Assembly: GCA_951802195.1 (NCBI GenBank)
Contig: OX637636.1
Location: 136,501 to 200,500 of the forward strand
Length of the DNA stretch: 64,000 bases
Reading direction: 5' to 3'
DNA from: Tausonia pullulans
Taxonomy: Eukaryota; Basidiomycota; Tremellomycetes; Cystofilobasidiales; Mrakiaceae
Shown here: positions 15,583 to 27,186 of the stretch, piece by piece
Position numbering within the stretch: the first letter of the stretch is position 1
How the letters are laid out: each line of letters opens with the position of its first letter
Position numbers and translations under genes: made by a program
Notes under the pieces: generated by a model
What the model was told of the DNA's origin: nothing
What the model saw: only the letters and a program-made list of their open reading frames with translations
Database searches by the model: none

Positions 15583-17613
15583 ATGCTGCTTCTACCGCGA
15601 GAAGCACTCGTCCTCTCTGCGAGGGTCCTGCTCGAGACCCGCCCGGCTCTCGTTTTAGGTTAGTCAACCAAGTTCAGCCTTTGTGAGATAAGGCGCAAGG
15701 CCTTACCGGCGGGGAGGGCGCGTGTGAATCGGCCTGACCTCTCGGACCTGTCTCGTTCTCCTGCTCTCGCTCCATTGGACAGGTCGGCGCGCTTCATCCC
15801 AACTTTCGTTCTTCGCAAGTTGACCTACATGACCATTGGCATCCTTTGAGATTGAACCTGACACCCTCTACCACTCCAGGGCCGAGCGGCGTCAACTCTC
15901 GCCTCTTCCTCCTCGACTCTCGTGCCGGCAGCCCACCGTCAGCCCCGCTCGTACACGTCCTCACCAACGGCGACGCTCCCCAGCGCAGCCGATACGTCCC
16001 TCCTCCCCGGCCCGCACCAGATTGCTCATCACCTCCGCGTTGAAGGCCACGAGCTCGTCACGATCCTCGACCCAGAGTTCTGGGCCCGCTGGGCCGACAG
16101 CGTCGATGCCTTTGGTTCTGAAGGCTGGGCGGCCGCCTGGCCCTACTTCGCTCGATGGATCCAGGACGGCAAGTCGCCCCTCGTTGGAAACCCGGCGATT
16201 GAGAGGCTCGTCTTCACGGCACTCGACCGACACCCGGCGCCGACATTCGAGGATTGGGCGACCGGTGTGGCGCTTTATCGACGGATGTACCCCGTTCACC
16301 CACACGCCCAGCGAAACGCGCTGAGAGATCTCCCACCTGACCAAGAAGAGCTCCTCCACCTCCTCTTTGCCATCCTCGCCCGACTCACCACCCCTTCCTC
16401 GGACCCCACGGTTCTCAATATCCTTCTCCTCGACATCCACTCCTCCCGAATTCTCCCCCTCCCCTCGGAACCGCTCGCCCAATCCTCCCTCCTCCAGCGT
16501 ATAATCGACATCTGCTCAACGCCCCAAGAAGTTCAGGCCCTCTTTGCCGCCTTCACTCAAGCGGCGTTCTCCTCAGCGAGAGACACGGACTTCCTCCGTA
16601 AAGGGACGCGATTCTCGACGTTCGTGCAGGGCGTCTTGGGGAAGGCAGTCGAACAACCTGAGGGGCCATACCTCGTTGAACCGGAGTGGCTCTTTGGGGC
16701 GATCGAGGACGCCGGGTTGGGCTTGGAGGAGGACGTGCGCGTCGGACAGGCGATGCTGGGGTTGCTGTCGGGGTACAACATGATCTTGAGATGGGCGAGG
16801 GATCAGCCTGGGGAGGTTCATAGGGGGTGGCAGGCGAAGATTCTCCAAAGGACGAGGAAAGTCGACGAGTATCTCACCTCCTCGGAGTCCTTTGCGGCGC
16901 CGACGCCGAGATTGTGGACCAACTTGATGGAGACGTACTTCCGGGCTGGGGATGTCGAGGCCGGGAGGAAGCTTTGGGAGGAGCTGGTGGGCGTCGTAGA
17001 GGGACCTAGGGCGGGCGCTGTCGAGCCGAGGACATTGATCAAGGTGCGCCTTGGTTTCCCTTCTCAACCATCGTTCCTTCTGATGCTCACGCGCAGCATT
17101 CCTTCCCAGGTCCTGGAAGGTCTCACCCTCTCCCGGGCCCCCTCCTCTTCTCTTACTCTCGCCTGGACCCAATATACGTCCTGCATCGACCAGACCTCCT
17201 GCGCCCCACTTCCAACAACATCCGTCCACCACCTCTGCTACTTCGCTTCCCTCCTACAAACGGGTGCCGCCTCCCTCGCACTCGAGTCTGTCCTCGAACG
17301 AGTGAACGCTCCGGGGGAGAGCAAGCCTGGACCGTCCGAGCTCGCCAAGTACCTCGTCGCTCTCGCGCGGGCGACCGAGCCCGAGGGCGATGGCCCGAGA
17401 CTGAGCGAGCAGGAAAGATGGTGGCTCTCCAAGGCGCTCAAGTCGTGGTTCCCGAGGGAGTGGGCGGATGCATGGAGGCGGTACAGTGTGCTGAGGAAGG
17501 TGGAGGAGGCGGGGCGGGCAAGGCGAGAGGGCGGGAGCAGTGACAGGAGCTGGCCGGCGCATGTGAAGAGGAGCGCGTATAGGAAGAGGATGTCGGCGGT
17601 TTATGGGGCGTGA
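15583..17613 (+). CDS. Predicted mitochondrial helical-repeat (PPR-like) protein
   Basis: No named family recognised. Best model: exons 15583-15658, 15932-17043, 17110-17613 (563 aa). The N-terminus is rich in Leu, Arg and Ser with almost no acidic residues (MLLLPREALVLSARVLLE, then RQPRSYTSS), typical of a mitochondrial presequence. The body is all-helical in appearance with pairs of amphipathic helices (LWTNLMETYFRAGDVEAGRK, DWATGVALYRRMYP), as in fungal PPR/TPR-like mitochondrial RNA or ribosome factors. The C-terminus is basic. The 5' end is uncertain: the 273-nt first intron uses acceptor ccggcag, and alternatives at 15880 or 15887 change a few residues. A possibly related gene lies at 52694-55177. 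Function is inference. Confidence 0.6.
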
Positions 17614-17851
17614 CGGGCCATGATCAATGAGCACTGGGCACGAGCCTGAGCATGATGGGAATTGTTTCAATGTGCGCGCAGGCGACAGCGACGCGTCATG
17701 GGCAAGCGAGGCCGGGCCCGGTGAAGGCCGCCGCCGCTCGCCAGCGCCGGCCTGGACCCTCGCCCGTTTCCCCCTCAACGCCCATCCTCCTCTCCGTTGG
17801 ATCGTCGCCCGTCCTAGCCCCCCAGCCCACCCACGGCCCTCCCCCTCAGAC

Positions 17852-20800
17852 ATGCTTGGCTTCCTCCTCAGCGCCGGGGCGTTTGTCGCCGGCGTCTCCC
17901 TCGGCGGCCTCCTCGTCCTCGCGGCCATCGGTCAGTCGAGTGCTGGCAGCCACAGCCGCCCGGGCCCGCTTGCTGATGGCCCCTCGCTTCCCCATCAGCC
18001 TTCTACGCGTTCGTCTGGTCGACGGTCCCCGTGGGCGACATGCACGTCTCCAAGCTCTGGAAGAGGCATGACGAGGCAGAGGAGACCGACACCGACACGG
18101 CGGCCCTCGTCTCGCCACCGAGACGTGACATGACCGGCTTCCTCACCGCTCGCCGATCGTTCCTCCCAGTTCAGCCAGCGGCACTCGCATCGGCCTCGTC
18201 GTCGTCGACCGCCTCCGCTCAGGCAGCACTTTCCTCCCTCTCGCCAGCCCCGACAAGCAGCACCGGGTCCTTCCTCCCGCGCTCGATCCGGGCTGCTGTG
18301 CCCGCGCCTGCACCTAGAGAGCACTTCTTCGGCAAGCTCAGGGGTCCCATCCTCTACCTCTACAACGACGACGCGGACGACGCCGAGCCCCACGCAGCGA
18401 TCGATCTCCAGAGCCACGATGTCGAGCTCTACCCAGAGGGCGTGCCCGACGGCGAGCTTTTTGCAAAGAGGAATTGTATTCGGTTGGTGCCGGCCCGGAA
18501 GGATGCGGCGAAGATTCCGAGTGTGGAGAGGAGCATGAAGATCGCGTCGGGTCGGAGTGGCGAAGAGGCCGCTGCTGGGGACTCGTCCTCGACGACAAGG
18601 CCTCCGAGCCCGCTGCCGAACCCGACACCGTGGTACATCTTTGTCAAGTCCAACACGACAATGGAGGAGTGAGTCGACGTCTTCTCTGAAGTCTGGCCTG
18701 GCCGGGGAGGGGGTGGTGGGTAGGGGGATCATGACTGATGCCTCACCCCTCAGCTGGTATCTCGCTCTCAAGCAAGGCGCCTCGAAGCTGCCCAACGTCG
18801 CTCTTGTCGATCAGCTTGGCCCGGTATTCTCGAAGGTGGTCAGTACAGCACAGCAAGGACAAGCGCATAATACGCCCTGCACACTTACGCACTTTTACAC
18901 ACTGACGCGCGTCTCCTCTTAGGATATGGCCGAGCTCGTCGAGACGCTCGACGCCCACCCGGACCCAGTCCCCATGCGCTGGCTCAACGGCATCCTCGGC
19001 CGCATCTTCCTCGGCATCAACCGGACCGCGTGGCTGCAAGACGTGAGTCCGCCTGCCCTGCCTCCTTTCCTCTCCCTCACTCGCTCACCCCTGGCACACG
19101 CCCGCTCGTCAGTTCATCGTCGGCAAGATCAACAAGAAGCTCTCCCGGATCCAAATCCCCTCTTTCCTCTCCTCTATCACCATCACTTCCGCGACCCTCT
19201 CTTCCCCGCCGCCAGTCTTCTCCCGGCCCATGCTCAAGACGCTCACGAAGGCTGGAGAGGCGTCCTTCGAAGTCGGGCTCGTCTATCGAGGCGAAGTAAG
19301 GATTAGCATCGCAACGGAGGCGACGATCCAGTTGGGGGCGAGGTTAGGAAGCTATAAGGTCCCGTTGGTGTTGGCTGTGGTGGTGAAGGAGGTGGAGGGT
19401 AATCTACTAGTGAGGATCAAGGAGCCACCGAGCTCGAGGCTTTGGTATGGAGTGAGTCTCGACCTCTTTCCCTCACAGAGTCCCCCCCCCCCCCCCCCCC
19501 CCTCCCCAACATGCGACTGATCGACGTACGACTCCCCCCCATAGTTCACAAAGGAGCCAAAGATGACAATCGTGCGTGGTCGATGCACGCGAGCGAAGGG
19601 TTAGAGCGCCGCACTGACAGACCCTACCCCACTCCAGGAAGTCGAACCGGTCGTCAGCGCTCGCCAGGTAAGTCTTCATAACTCCTCTCCTCTTCTAGCT
19701 TGTCTGACGAGAGCGACGTCCACAGATCAAGTGGAGCATGATCCTTAAGCCAATCGAGAAGCAGGTCCGAGAGATTATCATCGAGTCGGTTGTCCTCCCA
19801 AACAGTGAGTCTGCTTCTCTCCCGCCTCCTACCTCCCAAGTCCTGACACAAGCTCTCTTAATTCCTTTCAGTGGACGACATTGCTTGGTTCGTATGTTGA
19901 GCTCTCGATGGGAACAAAGATACTGACACCTACTCACGCTCAACTCAGGTTCAACACGAGCGACCTCTTTCAGCGAGGTGGCATCTTTGCTGAGGCCGCC
20001 CGGACAGAAACGGTCTCCGAGCAGCCATCGACGAGCGACCCCTCGCTCGACCCACCTTCAACAAACACTGACGCAGCGTCAACGCCATCTGTCAAGACTT
20101 CCGACGCCAACAACAGCAGCAACCTCCGGAAGCGACACGGCTCAGTCGATCTCTCTGCACGCGAGGAGATTCGCAACAAGGACATTCAGCACCCCATTAC
20201 GAGGGTCGAGACGGCCCCCCCGTCAGAGATGACGGGGAGTGGCACGACTTCGGCTACGTCGATCCGGAACTGGTTCACCCGCGACCGGGCGCCGTCGACC
20301 TCTAGCGGTCAGAGCGGGTCGCCCACGGTCTCAGCAGGAGACAAGCCGATTGTCATTGATCATCCGACGTTCCTCAGCAGCTCGCCGAACGCATCGGCGG
20401 ACTCACTCGAGCTCGCCGGCAGGGAGGGCGCCTCTCTCGCTCGGTCCAGCTCTGCTCCTCGGTCTTCCGCTGCCGGCTCGTCGAGGCTCTCATCGAGTCC
20501 GTCGTCTGAGGGGACCGAAACCTCCCTGTCCACCTCCCTCGGCAGCAGCGGCCAGCATCCTTCATCGACGATATCCGTTACGCCTACGCTTTGGAGCACC
20601 AGCGGTAACGCAAGCCATGGAGCGACTTCCGGTGGAGGCGACACGCCCAACTCCCTTGGCTCGGTGACGAGCTCGTCTGTGATCAACGCCCTTCGATCGC
20701 GGGACAAGCAGGCCATCTCGTCATCGCTCAATCAAGCCAAGGACGTCGCGAAGAAATGGGGTGCAGGATGGGCGGCCCGGAGAAGGGTGGGAGGGGGCAC

Positions 20801-22250
20801 GGGGGAGCCCTCGCCGTCGACGTTGGACGTCAGCGACGGGGAGAATGTGTCAAAGGAGACGTCAGCGCTGGCGACGTCGCCTTCGTCTCATGAAGATCGC
20901 CCGCTGCAGAGCAGGCTGGCCGGGGCGCTGAGGAACAGCGGGGTTGCATCTGAGGCCAATCCGGCAGTGCCTCGACGCGAAGAGGAGACCAAGTCCGACG
21001 TTGTACGCAAGCCGGTTCCTGATTATGGCTCGTCGGACCAGAGCGAGACCACCGTCGGCAGTGTCCCTCTTACCCAATCGAACTCGGCTCCCTCTGGCCA
21101 ACAGCAGCCGCCGTCGTCAGACAATTCGGCCAGTTCTTCCCCCTTCCCGCCATCTAGTAACTCGACCACGCGACCAACCTCAACATCCGGCCGCAACTTC
21201 CTTGCCGCCGTCTCAGCCCCCTCCCTGCCGACGACCAAGCTTCACGTCGACACCGTGCCCTCCCCTTCGCCCGCTTCCTCTTACTCGTCGGATCTTCCCG
21301 AAACGAGGTCGACCGATGGAGGATCCCAGACGACCGCTCGACCGGTCCGGACGCAGCCTCTCGCGCGGAGCGCCAACATGGTGAAACTTCACACTCCAGC
21401 GTTTTTTTGCTGCTCCGACTGACATATCTCTCTTCTCAGGCAATCCCCGGTATCCCCAACGCCCGTCGCACCGAAGCCATGTCCTTCGGCTCGAGCCCGA
21501 CCGAACCGCCCGCACCTATCATCAAGCGGGATACATCCCCTGCGGCCGGTGAAAAGTCTCGCGATCGGCTAAGCAGCGTCTACAGGCTCTTTGGATCGCC
21601 CGCCCTTACGCCAACGGCAAGCACGACGACAGCCTCGGCTGAGGCGACGGCGGGAGAAGCGCAGCCAGCGACCGCCGATGATGCATTCCCTTCGGCAGCA
21701 CCAGCGACCTCCCTAACCCCTCCACCGCTTCCCGAGCGCACAACATCCTCCACCGGCAGCAGCACCAGCGACGAGGCTGCGTCGGTCGGCCCCCCTCCTC
21801 GTCCGATCCCCTCCTCCTCCCCTCAGCCCAAGAGCGGCTCAGACTCGACCAGCGTCTCCCCAACAGCAAAGAACAGCCTCCTCGCCATCGCCGCAGGGCA
21901 GAGCCAGACGTCGTCCACGCCCTTCCCATCATCGACCCAAAACACCCAGGTCACGCGCCCGCTCCAGGCTCCTCCGCTCCCGGCTCGTAGGGATGCGAGC
22001 CCGAGTTACGCGCCCGCCGTGCCGCCGCCGCTGCCGCCCAGGAGGGTGTCGCACACGGGAGAGGAAGCTGCGGGTGGCGAGGGGGAGAAGGATAGCGGAC
22101 TGCCGATACCGGTGCGTCGGGACCTCAGAGAGGGGACGAAGAAACGAGAGCTAACTTGATTGTGTCGGCGGCGGGCAACAGATCCGAGCGAGGACGAGGA
22201 GCAACTCGGAAGAAACGTCGGCAAGCGATATGTTTCGCTATGAGGACTAG
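17852..22250 (+). CDS. NVJ2: Nvj2/TEX2-type PH-SMP lipid-transfer protein
   Basis: ER membrane tether that moves lipids (ceramide in yeast Nvj2) at ER-vacuole and ER-Golgi contacts through its SMP tube. Twelve exons: 17852-17930, 17999-18668, 18754-18838, 18923-19042, 19113-19451, 19545-19571, 19638-19667, 19726-19804, 19872-19887, 19949-21380, 21440-22111, 22182-22250 (1205 aa). Seen in order: one N-terminal membrane segment (residues ~4-32), a PH-like domain (~110-265, with GKLRGPILYLYND and WYIFVKSNTTMEDWY), the SMP domain (~278-490, with RWLNGILGRIFLGI, KINKKLSRIQIP, FEVGLVYRGEV, DDIAWFNTSDLFQRGG), then a ~700-residue Ser/Pro-rich tail ending ASDMFRYED. Exons of 16, 27 and 30 nt lie inside the SMP domain. 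A 21-C run lies in intron 5 at 19482-19502. Confidence 0.9.
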
Positions 22251-23189
22251 TGAAATGGTGACGACATGATGAAATGCCGCTTGTGCTGGAGGAAAGGGAG
22301 AGAGAGACTACAGAAGACAGTAGAAAACAGCAAGAAGAGAGTGAAGTGAACAACGCGCGCTGTCTTCACCATCAGCTCAGCTCATACGCGCCAAGTGAGC
22401 TCGAGAGCTCGATGATTGAAGACGGGCACTGTAAAGGTTCCGGAGGATTCCCGTGTGCCATGACCCTGCGACTGGAGCCACGCGTTTGGGACTCTCAAAA
22501 TCTCGCCCTCTACAGCAGTAGGCTTGGCAACTGGCTCTCGTACCAAGGTGCTCGCTGGCGCTGCACTTCTGCCGCTTGTGTGGCGAAGCTGGATCTTGGA
22601 CAGAAAGGTGAGTCGGACTTCGCAGGATTTCAAATTGTAAGAATCCGGAAGCGAGGATCCAGTACGCAGGTCCACATGAGGCAAGCAAGGAGATCAGCAA
22701 CAATGACAAGCAGATGTGGGAGTGTGATGCGCGTGTCTAGGTATTCGGAGCTGCCTAGACGAAGGCGAGATCTATAGACGCGCCTGGCTTTCGTCGCTCT
22801 AGGGAAGGTCCATCGTGTACTCTCACAGCCATCTCGTCTGTGTGAGAAAGTAGCTTAGGAACAAAGAAGAAAATGAAGACTTTTCGTAGGGAATGCCAGC
22901 GGCTATCAATCGCCTTGCTGGCTGGCTAACAGCGCGCTCCCTCCACTAGAAGCATGCTCTCATTCTCTCGTCTTCAAGTTTGCACACCTACTCCGCCAAC
23001 AGAACCGCCTGCCACCTTTTTGGCCCATGCTCCTCGCCTTTCTTCTCTAACTCCCACCCCCAACCATCCTCAGCTTTCGCTCAATGTTCTCCTGCAACAA
23101 GGAATTATTTGCCTCCCCCTCGCTCTTCTTGCCTACAACTGACTCGCTCGTTTCCAATGAAAGTAAGTCGCATATCGCCGACCAAAGCC
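22251..23189. other. Non-coding or decayed stretch between NVJ2 and the pseudogene
   Basis: About 940 bp holding the NVJ2 3' UTR. Short open frames at 22274-22777 (+) and 22377-22709 (-) show no family motifs. The last ~240 bp may include the lost first part of the downstream pseudogene. Confidence 0.3.
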
Positions 23190-24666
23190 CGCTTCCTCTC
23201 CCGGACGAAATGTTCAGTACGGTCCGCGCCGAGCCTTGCTTGTGCCAAGTGTGTGGCAGACGACGACGGCGGCGAGGACGACGAAGACCAACCACGAGTA
23301 CCCAAACTTGTCAGGGAAGTTGGAGATGAAGCTTGAGCAGGAGATACTCGAACAGACAAATCAGTGAGTTGAGCATTTGTAACATGGTCTGGCACCTCGG
23401 ACGAAAGAGGAGGGAGGGGCCTGAGGGCGAGGAGGGTGAGCGGAGTAGCAGGTCGAATTGGGACATCAAAAAAGAGACAGCTCCCGCCGATGGCAGATGG
23501 CCATTCATGGCCAGGATGAGGTGCTCCTCTCCTCCATCTACTTTACTCGCTTGCCCCCGGGACCAAGAGACCAGGTTGAAGCACCGAGTTGCAGTTCAAG
23601 CGTCCCTGTGATTGTTTAGAAGGAGAGACGGTCAATGCTGATCCCCGTTTCTCCCCAGAACCCGCCAACGCCTGACTCTCATCTCGATCTCTCCCACCGA
23701 TTGGACCCACGAGGTCTGTGAGAATCATGGCTCGCTGGCCATCCACCTCATCGATGTCGAGAATAAAAATATCGCGTCAAGCAGGCTGGCGCCTCCTCTC
23801 CCTCGAGGACGGGCCGTAAGGAAGGAGACTCCGGGCGTGTACGAGAGCAGAGACCAGGCCATAATGCATGTCCTTGCCTGCTCTGTTGAAGTCTATGACG
23901 AGGATGGACGACGTCAACTCGTGAAGTCGTGGCCGTGCAGTTGTCATGCGGCGAGCGTCCTCTGGCACTTGACCTATAGTCATCGTCCTCGACAAGAAAG
24001 TCGTCACGGACGTCACCATCCCCGAGGCCGGTGCCGCCGAGCTCTATCTACTCCAACATTCTCTCGCTCGAGGCTGGCTAAGCCAGTGCGGCTGGCCCCA
24101 CGTTGTTGATCTTTCTTCTTCCTTATAAGACCGTTGGTCCCCTATGTATGTGAGCCTCGTGTCTTCCATGATTTGACCCCTCGCTGAAGTCGCCTCCTCT
24201 TTCCCCATAAGGCTTCCCGCAAGACTCGCGACCAGCGCTGCTGCTCCATCGCGGCGCCTCTCCGCGAGCCCGTCTTAACTTCGACTCTTACGATCCATGG
24301 CTACATCGTCAATACCACGGACGCTGTCCTCTACAACGTGTAGTCTGGTGGACCGAGCCGAGGGCAAAATGGAGGCCGAGCTTGAGGCGCAGCTGAGATT
24401 GCAATCAGAGCAAAACAAGAAGGTCGGCATGTTCAAACTCTCCCACTTCTCTGGCCACTACTACGCTGGTATATTGATCGTGCATAGTACTCCTCTTCCT
24501 TCGTTCTACTTCCATCTTACTTCGTCCACTCCCCCCGAGCTCTTCCAACTCGCTCCGTGATCAACGCAAGATCTGTTTCTCCTCTGGCGCCATCCTCTAC
24601 TACGATCGCGTCACGCCCAAGCGCTGCGTCGCCATCGTCAAGGACGACTCTCAAAGGCGAGGTAAG
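23190..24666 (+). pseudogene. Decayed tandem copy of the Apd1-like sucrase/ferredoxin gene
   Basis: Five blocks match the intact gene at 25490-27186 in order: ~23195-23335 (PLPLPDEMFSTVRAE, then DDDGGEDDE in another frame), ~23655-23940 (RLTLISISPTDW, PGVYESRD), ~23983-24130 (VTDVTIPEAGA, then FLLPYK in another frame), ~24212-24480 (KTRDQRCCSIAAPL, VGMFKLSHFSGHYYAG) and ~24565-24665 (ICFSSGAILYYDRVTPKRC). The frame is lost in block 1, within block 3, and around an in-frame TAG at 24341-24343, and a start codon joined to block 1 could not be found. The cluster-ligand H-x3-H (HFSGH) is still present. It is most simply a duplicate that has lost function; a rescue by unusual splicing is possible but unlikely. 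Confidence 0.8.
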
Positions 24667-25489
24667 TCCTCCCGAAGCACCTTTAGGGAGGAGCAGACTT
24701 CTGGAGCGGGCTGCGGCAAGGACGCGAGCCTGCTCGCGTTGTAAGAGGGACCGCGTGGGCGGAGGCTTGTCCGTCTTTCCCTTAATTTTGGTTTATTTGC
24801 CAGGTCAGGGAGTATTTCGGCTCTCCTCTGCCTCGGATTCTGTTGTGCCGAAGAATCTGATTTCTCTATCGGCCCTTGCGGATCAGATTAATGTGCTTGC
24901 ATGGGTGCTTGAGTTATATTTACCCGCGCGCGGACGCAGCTGTGTCTGAAGTACGTACTATCGAAGTCCCCGTGCTGTCGCCAGTACCGAAGGATTTGTT
25001 GACCTCATACCCTTGCCATACGCCCAAACTCACAGTCTGAGAATTCGGCTCATCGCTCGCTGAAGCAGGTCAAGCTGATCTGCCTGGCTGCTCGCGCTCC
25101 GAGCTTCGAGTCGAGTCGAGTGTTGTCCCATTGCAAGTGATCAAGGCGATCTCGCTTCGCTTCCACAGGCGCCATCTCACGTATCGCATGGGTCGCTTTC
25201 CCTTTTCTCGGTGAAACGTCCCAGGCGTCTTCTAAGCCTCGAGGCTTGTGCTGACTGAAGACAGAAGCGAATCGGCGACGACCGACGCCCGTGCGGTCTC
25301 TCTGCGCCGCGGTCCACGAGTGGCCCGTGGAACTCGACCCCTCCCCGTTCCCAGAAGGGGTACGAAGGTGTCTGTCTCCCTTCTCTCCCCTTCCTTCTAC
25401 CAACGAGATAGCTCGCAACTGCAGCTGTCTTCTTGCGCCTTCTTCTTCCGCTAACCTCTTCCCTTCTTACTCCGCCCGGCCGCCCAAAA
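24667..25489. other. Spacer between pseudogene and intact copy
   Basis: About 820 bp, with lower coding character and higher AT than the neighbours, including the promoter and a pyrimidine-rich leader of the intact Apd1-like gene just before 25490. No gene recognised. Confidence 0.4.
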
Positions 25490-27186
25490 ATGTTTAGCCG
25501 GATCAAGTCGCTCGTCAACTCGCCGTCCTCGTCTGCGCCCGGAACGCCCGGAACGTCGACTCCTGCTAGCGCGACGTCTTCTTCACCCCCCCACTCCTCC
25601 TCCAACTCCAATGCCAACATCCACAAGGCCGATGCCGCCCCGCTGCCTCTGCCGAGCGCGAAACATCTCGAGAGCGTCCGTGCCGAGCTGCCGTGCGTTG
25701 AGTGCGACGCTTGCCCGGAGGATGACGGCGACGAGCACGACTGGCCTGGGTTCCCACGCAAGTTTGATATGGACCTGGATAGCGAGATGATGGGATCGTG
25801 CAGTGAGTAATGCTCTCGCACTTTCGCTCGAGAGAGAGGCAAAAAGGAAGAAACGGTCGTGGGGGGTTCGACCGAGACGCATGCCGTCGCCAGATCACTT
25901 CATGCGGGCTCGGTCAAAGGCCGAGCTGCTCTCGGCCATCCGGGTTTGCCCCAAACCTTGCTCGATCGTTGGACAGTTGTGGAAAAGCGATGCGAGGACA
26001 GACTGAGTAAACGCACAACGAGACACGCGCCCGACTTTCCGCACACGGTTGCTGGCTTTCATCACTCGATCCCCACTGGCTAACGCTGAACTGAACTCTG
26101 ATATTCGCAGAGCCCATGCATCGCCTCGCTCTTATTTCAACCTCCAAGACTGATTGGCCCCACGACCCCGCGAGCGACCAGTCCTCGCTTGCGTTCCATC
26201 TCAGCTCCGTCCAGGGCGTGTTCGGCGGAAAGTTCAAGGGCAGGGATGGCGGCAGGGGAGAAAAGCACAAAGGTGGCCCGAAGGAGCAGGCAGCCGAGGA
26301 GGGTCCCGCTCTCCCTGGTGTCTACGAGAGCCAGGACTCGAACAAGCTTACAGTTCTGGCTAGCTCGGTCGAGGCCGATGCGGACGAGGGAACAACATCG
26401 ACTCGTGAGTCCTCGCTCTCTCTCGCTTGATCGGTCTTTCTCGTTTGACCTCGATCTCGATACGCGCAGTCGTCTTCCCGGACTTCAAGGTCGTCACCGA
26501 GGTTCCAATCTCAAAGGCCGGCGCGAGTGTGCTCTTCGAGAATGCACTTGCTCCCGAGGTCGGCCGAGGTGGTCTGGACTCGTCCACGACGTCCTTCCTT
26601 CTCCCTTACAAGGCCGTTGTCCTTCTTTGTGCGTGTTTTTGATCTTGCATTTTGCGTCGCTTCACGTTTCTCTCTGATATCGGTTCTCTAGGTTCTCACA
26701 AGACTCGCGACAAGCGTTGCTCCATCGCCGCCCCTCTCCTCGAGTCTGTTCTCACCTCTACGCTCACAACGCACGGCTACACCGTCGATAACACGGGCGC
26801 CGCTCTCCATGACGTCTCGGCTGCGGATCGCGCCGAGGGCAAGACTGAGGAAGAGCTCGAGGCCAGGCTTAAGACCACCACCGGGGAGAGCAAAGAGGTC
26901 GGCATCTTCAAGATCTCCCACCTGGGAGGGCACCGATACTCGGGTGTCATGATTGTGAGTCGTCGTTTCTCTGTTTCTCTATCCTTCAATGATACTAATC
27001 CTCGCTCCACTACTCCAGATCTGCTTTCCCTCCGGCGCTATCCTCTACTACGGCCGCGTCACGCCTAAACGCTGCGTTGCCATCGTCGAGAAGACCATCT
27101 TGAAGGGCAAGATCCTGCCGGAACACCTCAGGGGAGGAGCCAACCTTCGGCGAGGGGGGAAGGAGGAAACGCTGCTGGATTGGTGA
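25490..27186 (+). CDS. Apd1-like sucrase/ferredoxin family protein (thioredoxin-like [2Fe-2S] ferredoxin)
   Basis: Member of the Suc_Fer-like family (yeast Apd1/Aim32), soluble thioredoxin-like ferredoxins with a His/Cys-ligated [2Fe-2S] cluster. Five exons: 25490-25802, 26111-26404, 26470-26628, 26692-26954, 27019-27186 (398 aa). Residues 1-60 are Ser/Pro-rich. Then ELPCVECDAC and WPGFPRKFDMD, the family's N-terminal signature with a short acidic loop, and HRLALISTSKTDWPHD. The C-terminal ferredoxin-like part has CSHKTRDKRCSIAAP, then FKISHLGGHRYSG with the H-x3-H cluster ligands, and FPSGAILYYGRVTPKRC followed by LRGGANL. Intron 1 is 308 nt. Some members are linked to redox or actin-patch phenotypes; the cellular role here is unknown. 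A decayed tandem copy lies upstream. Confidence 0.88.
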
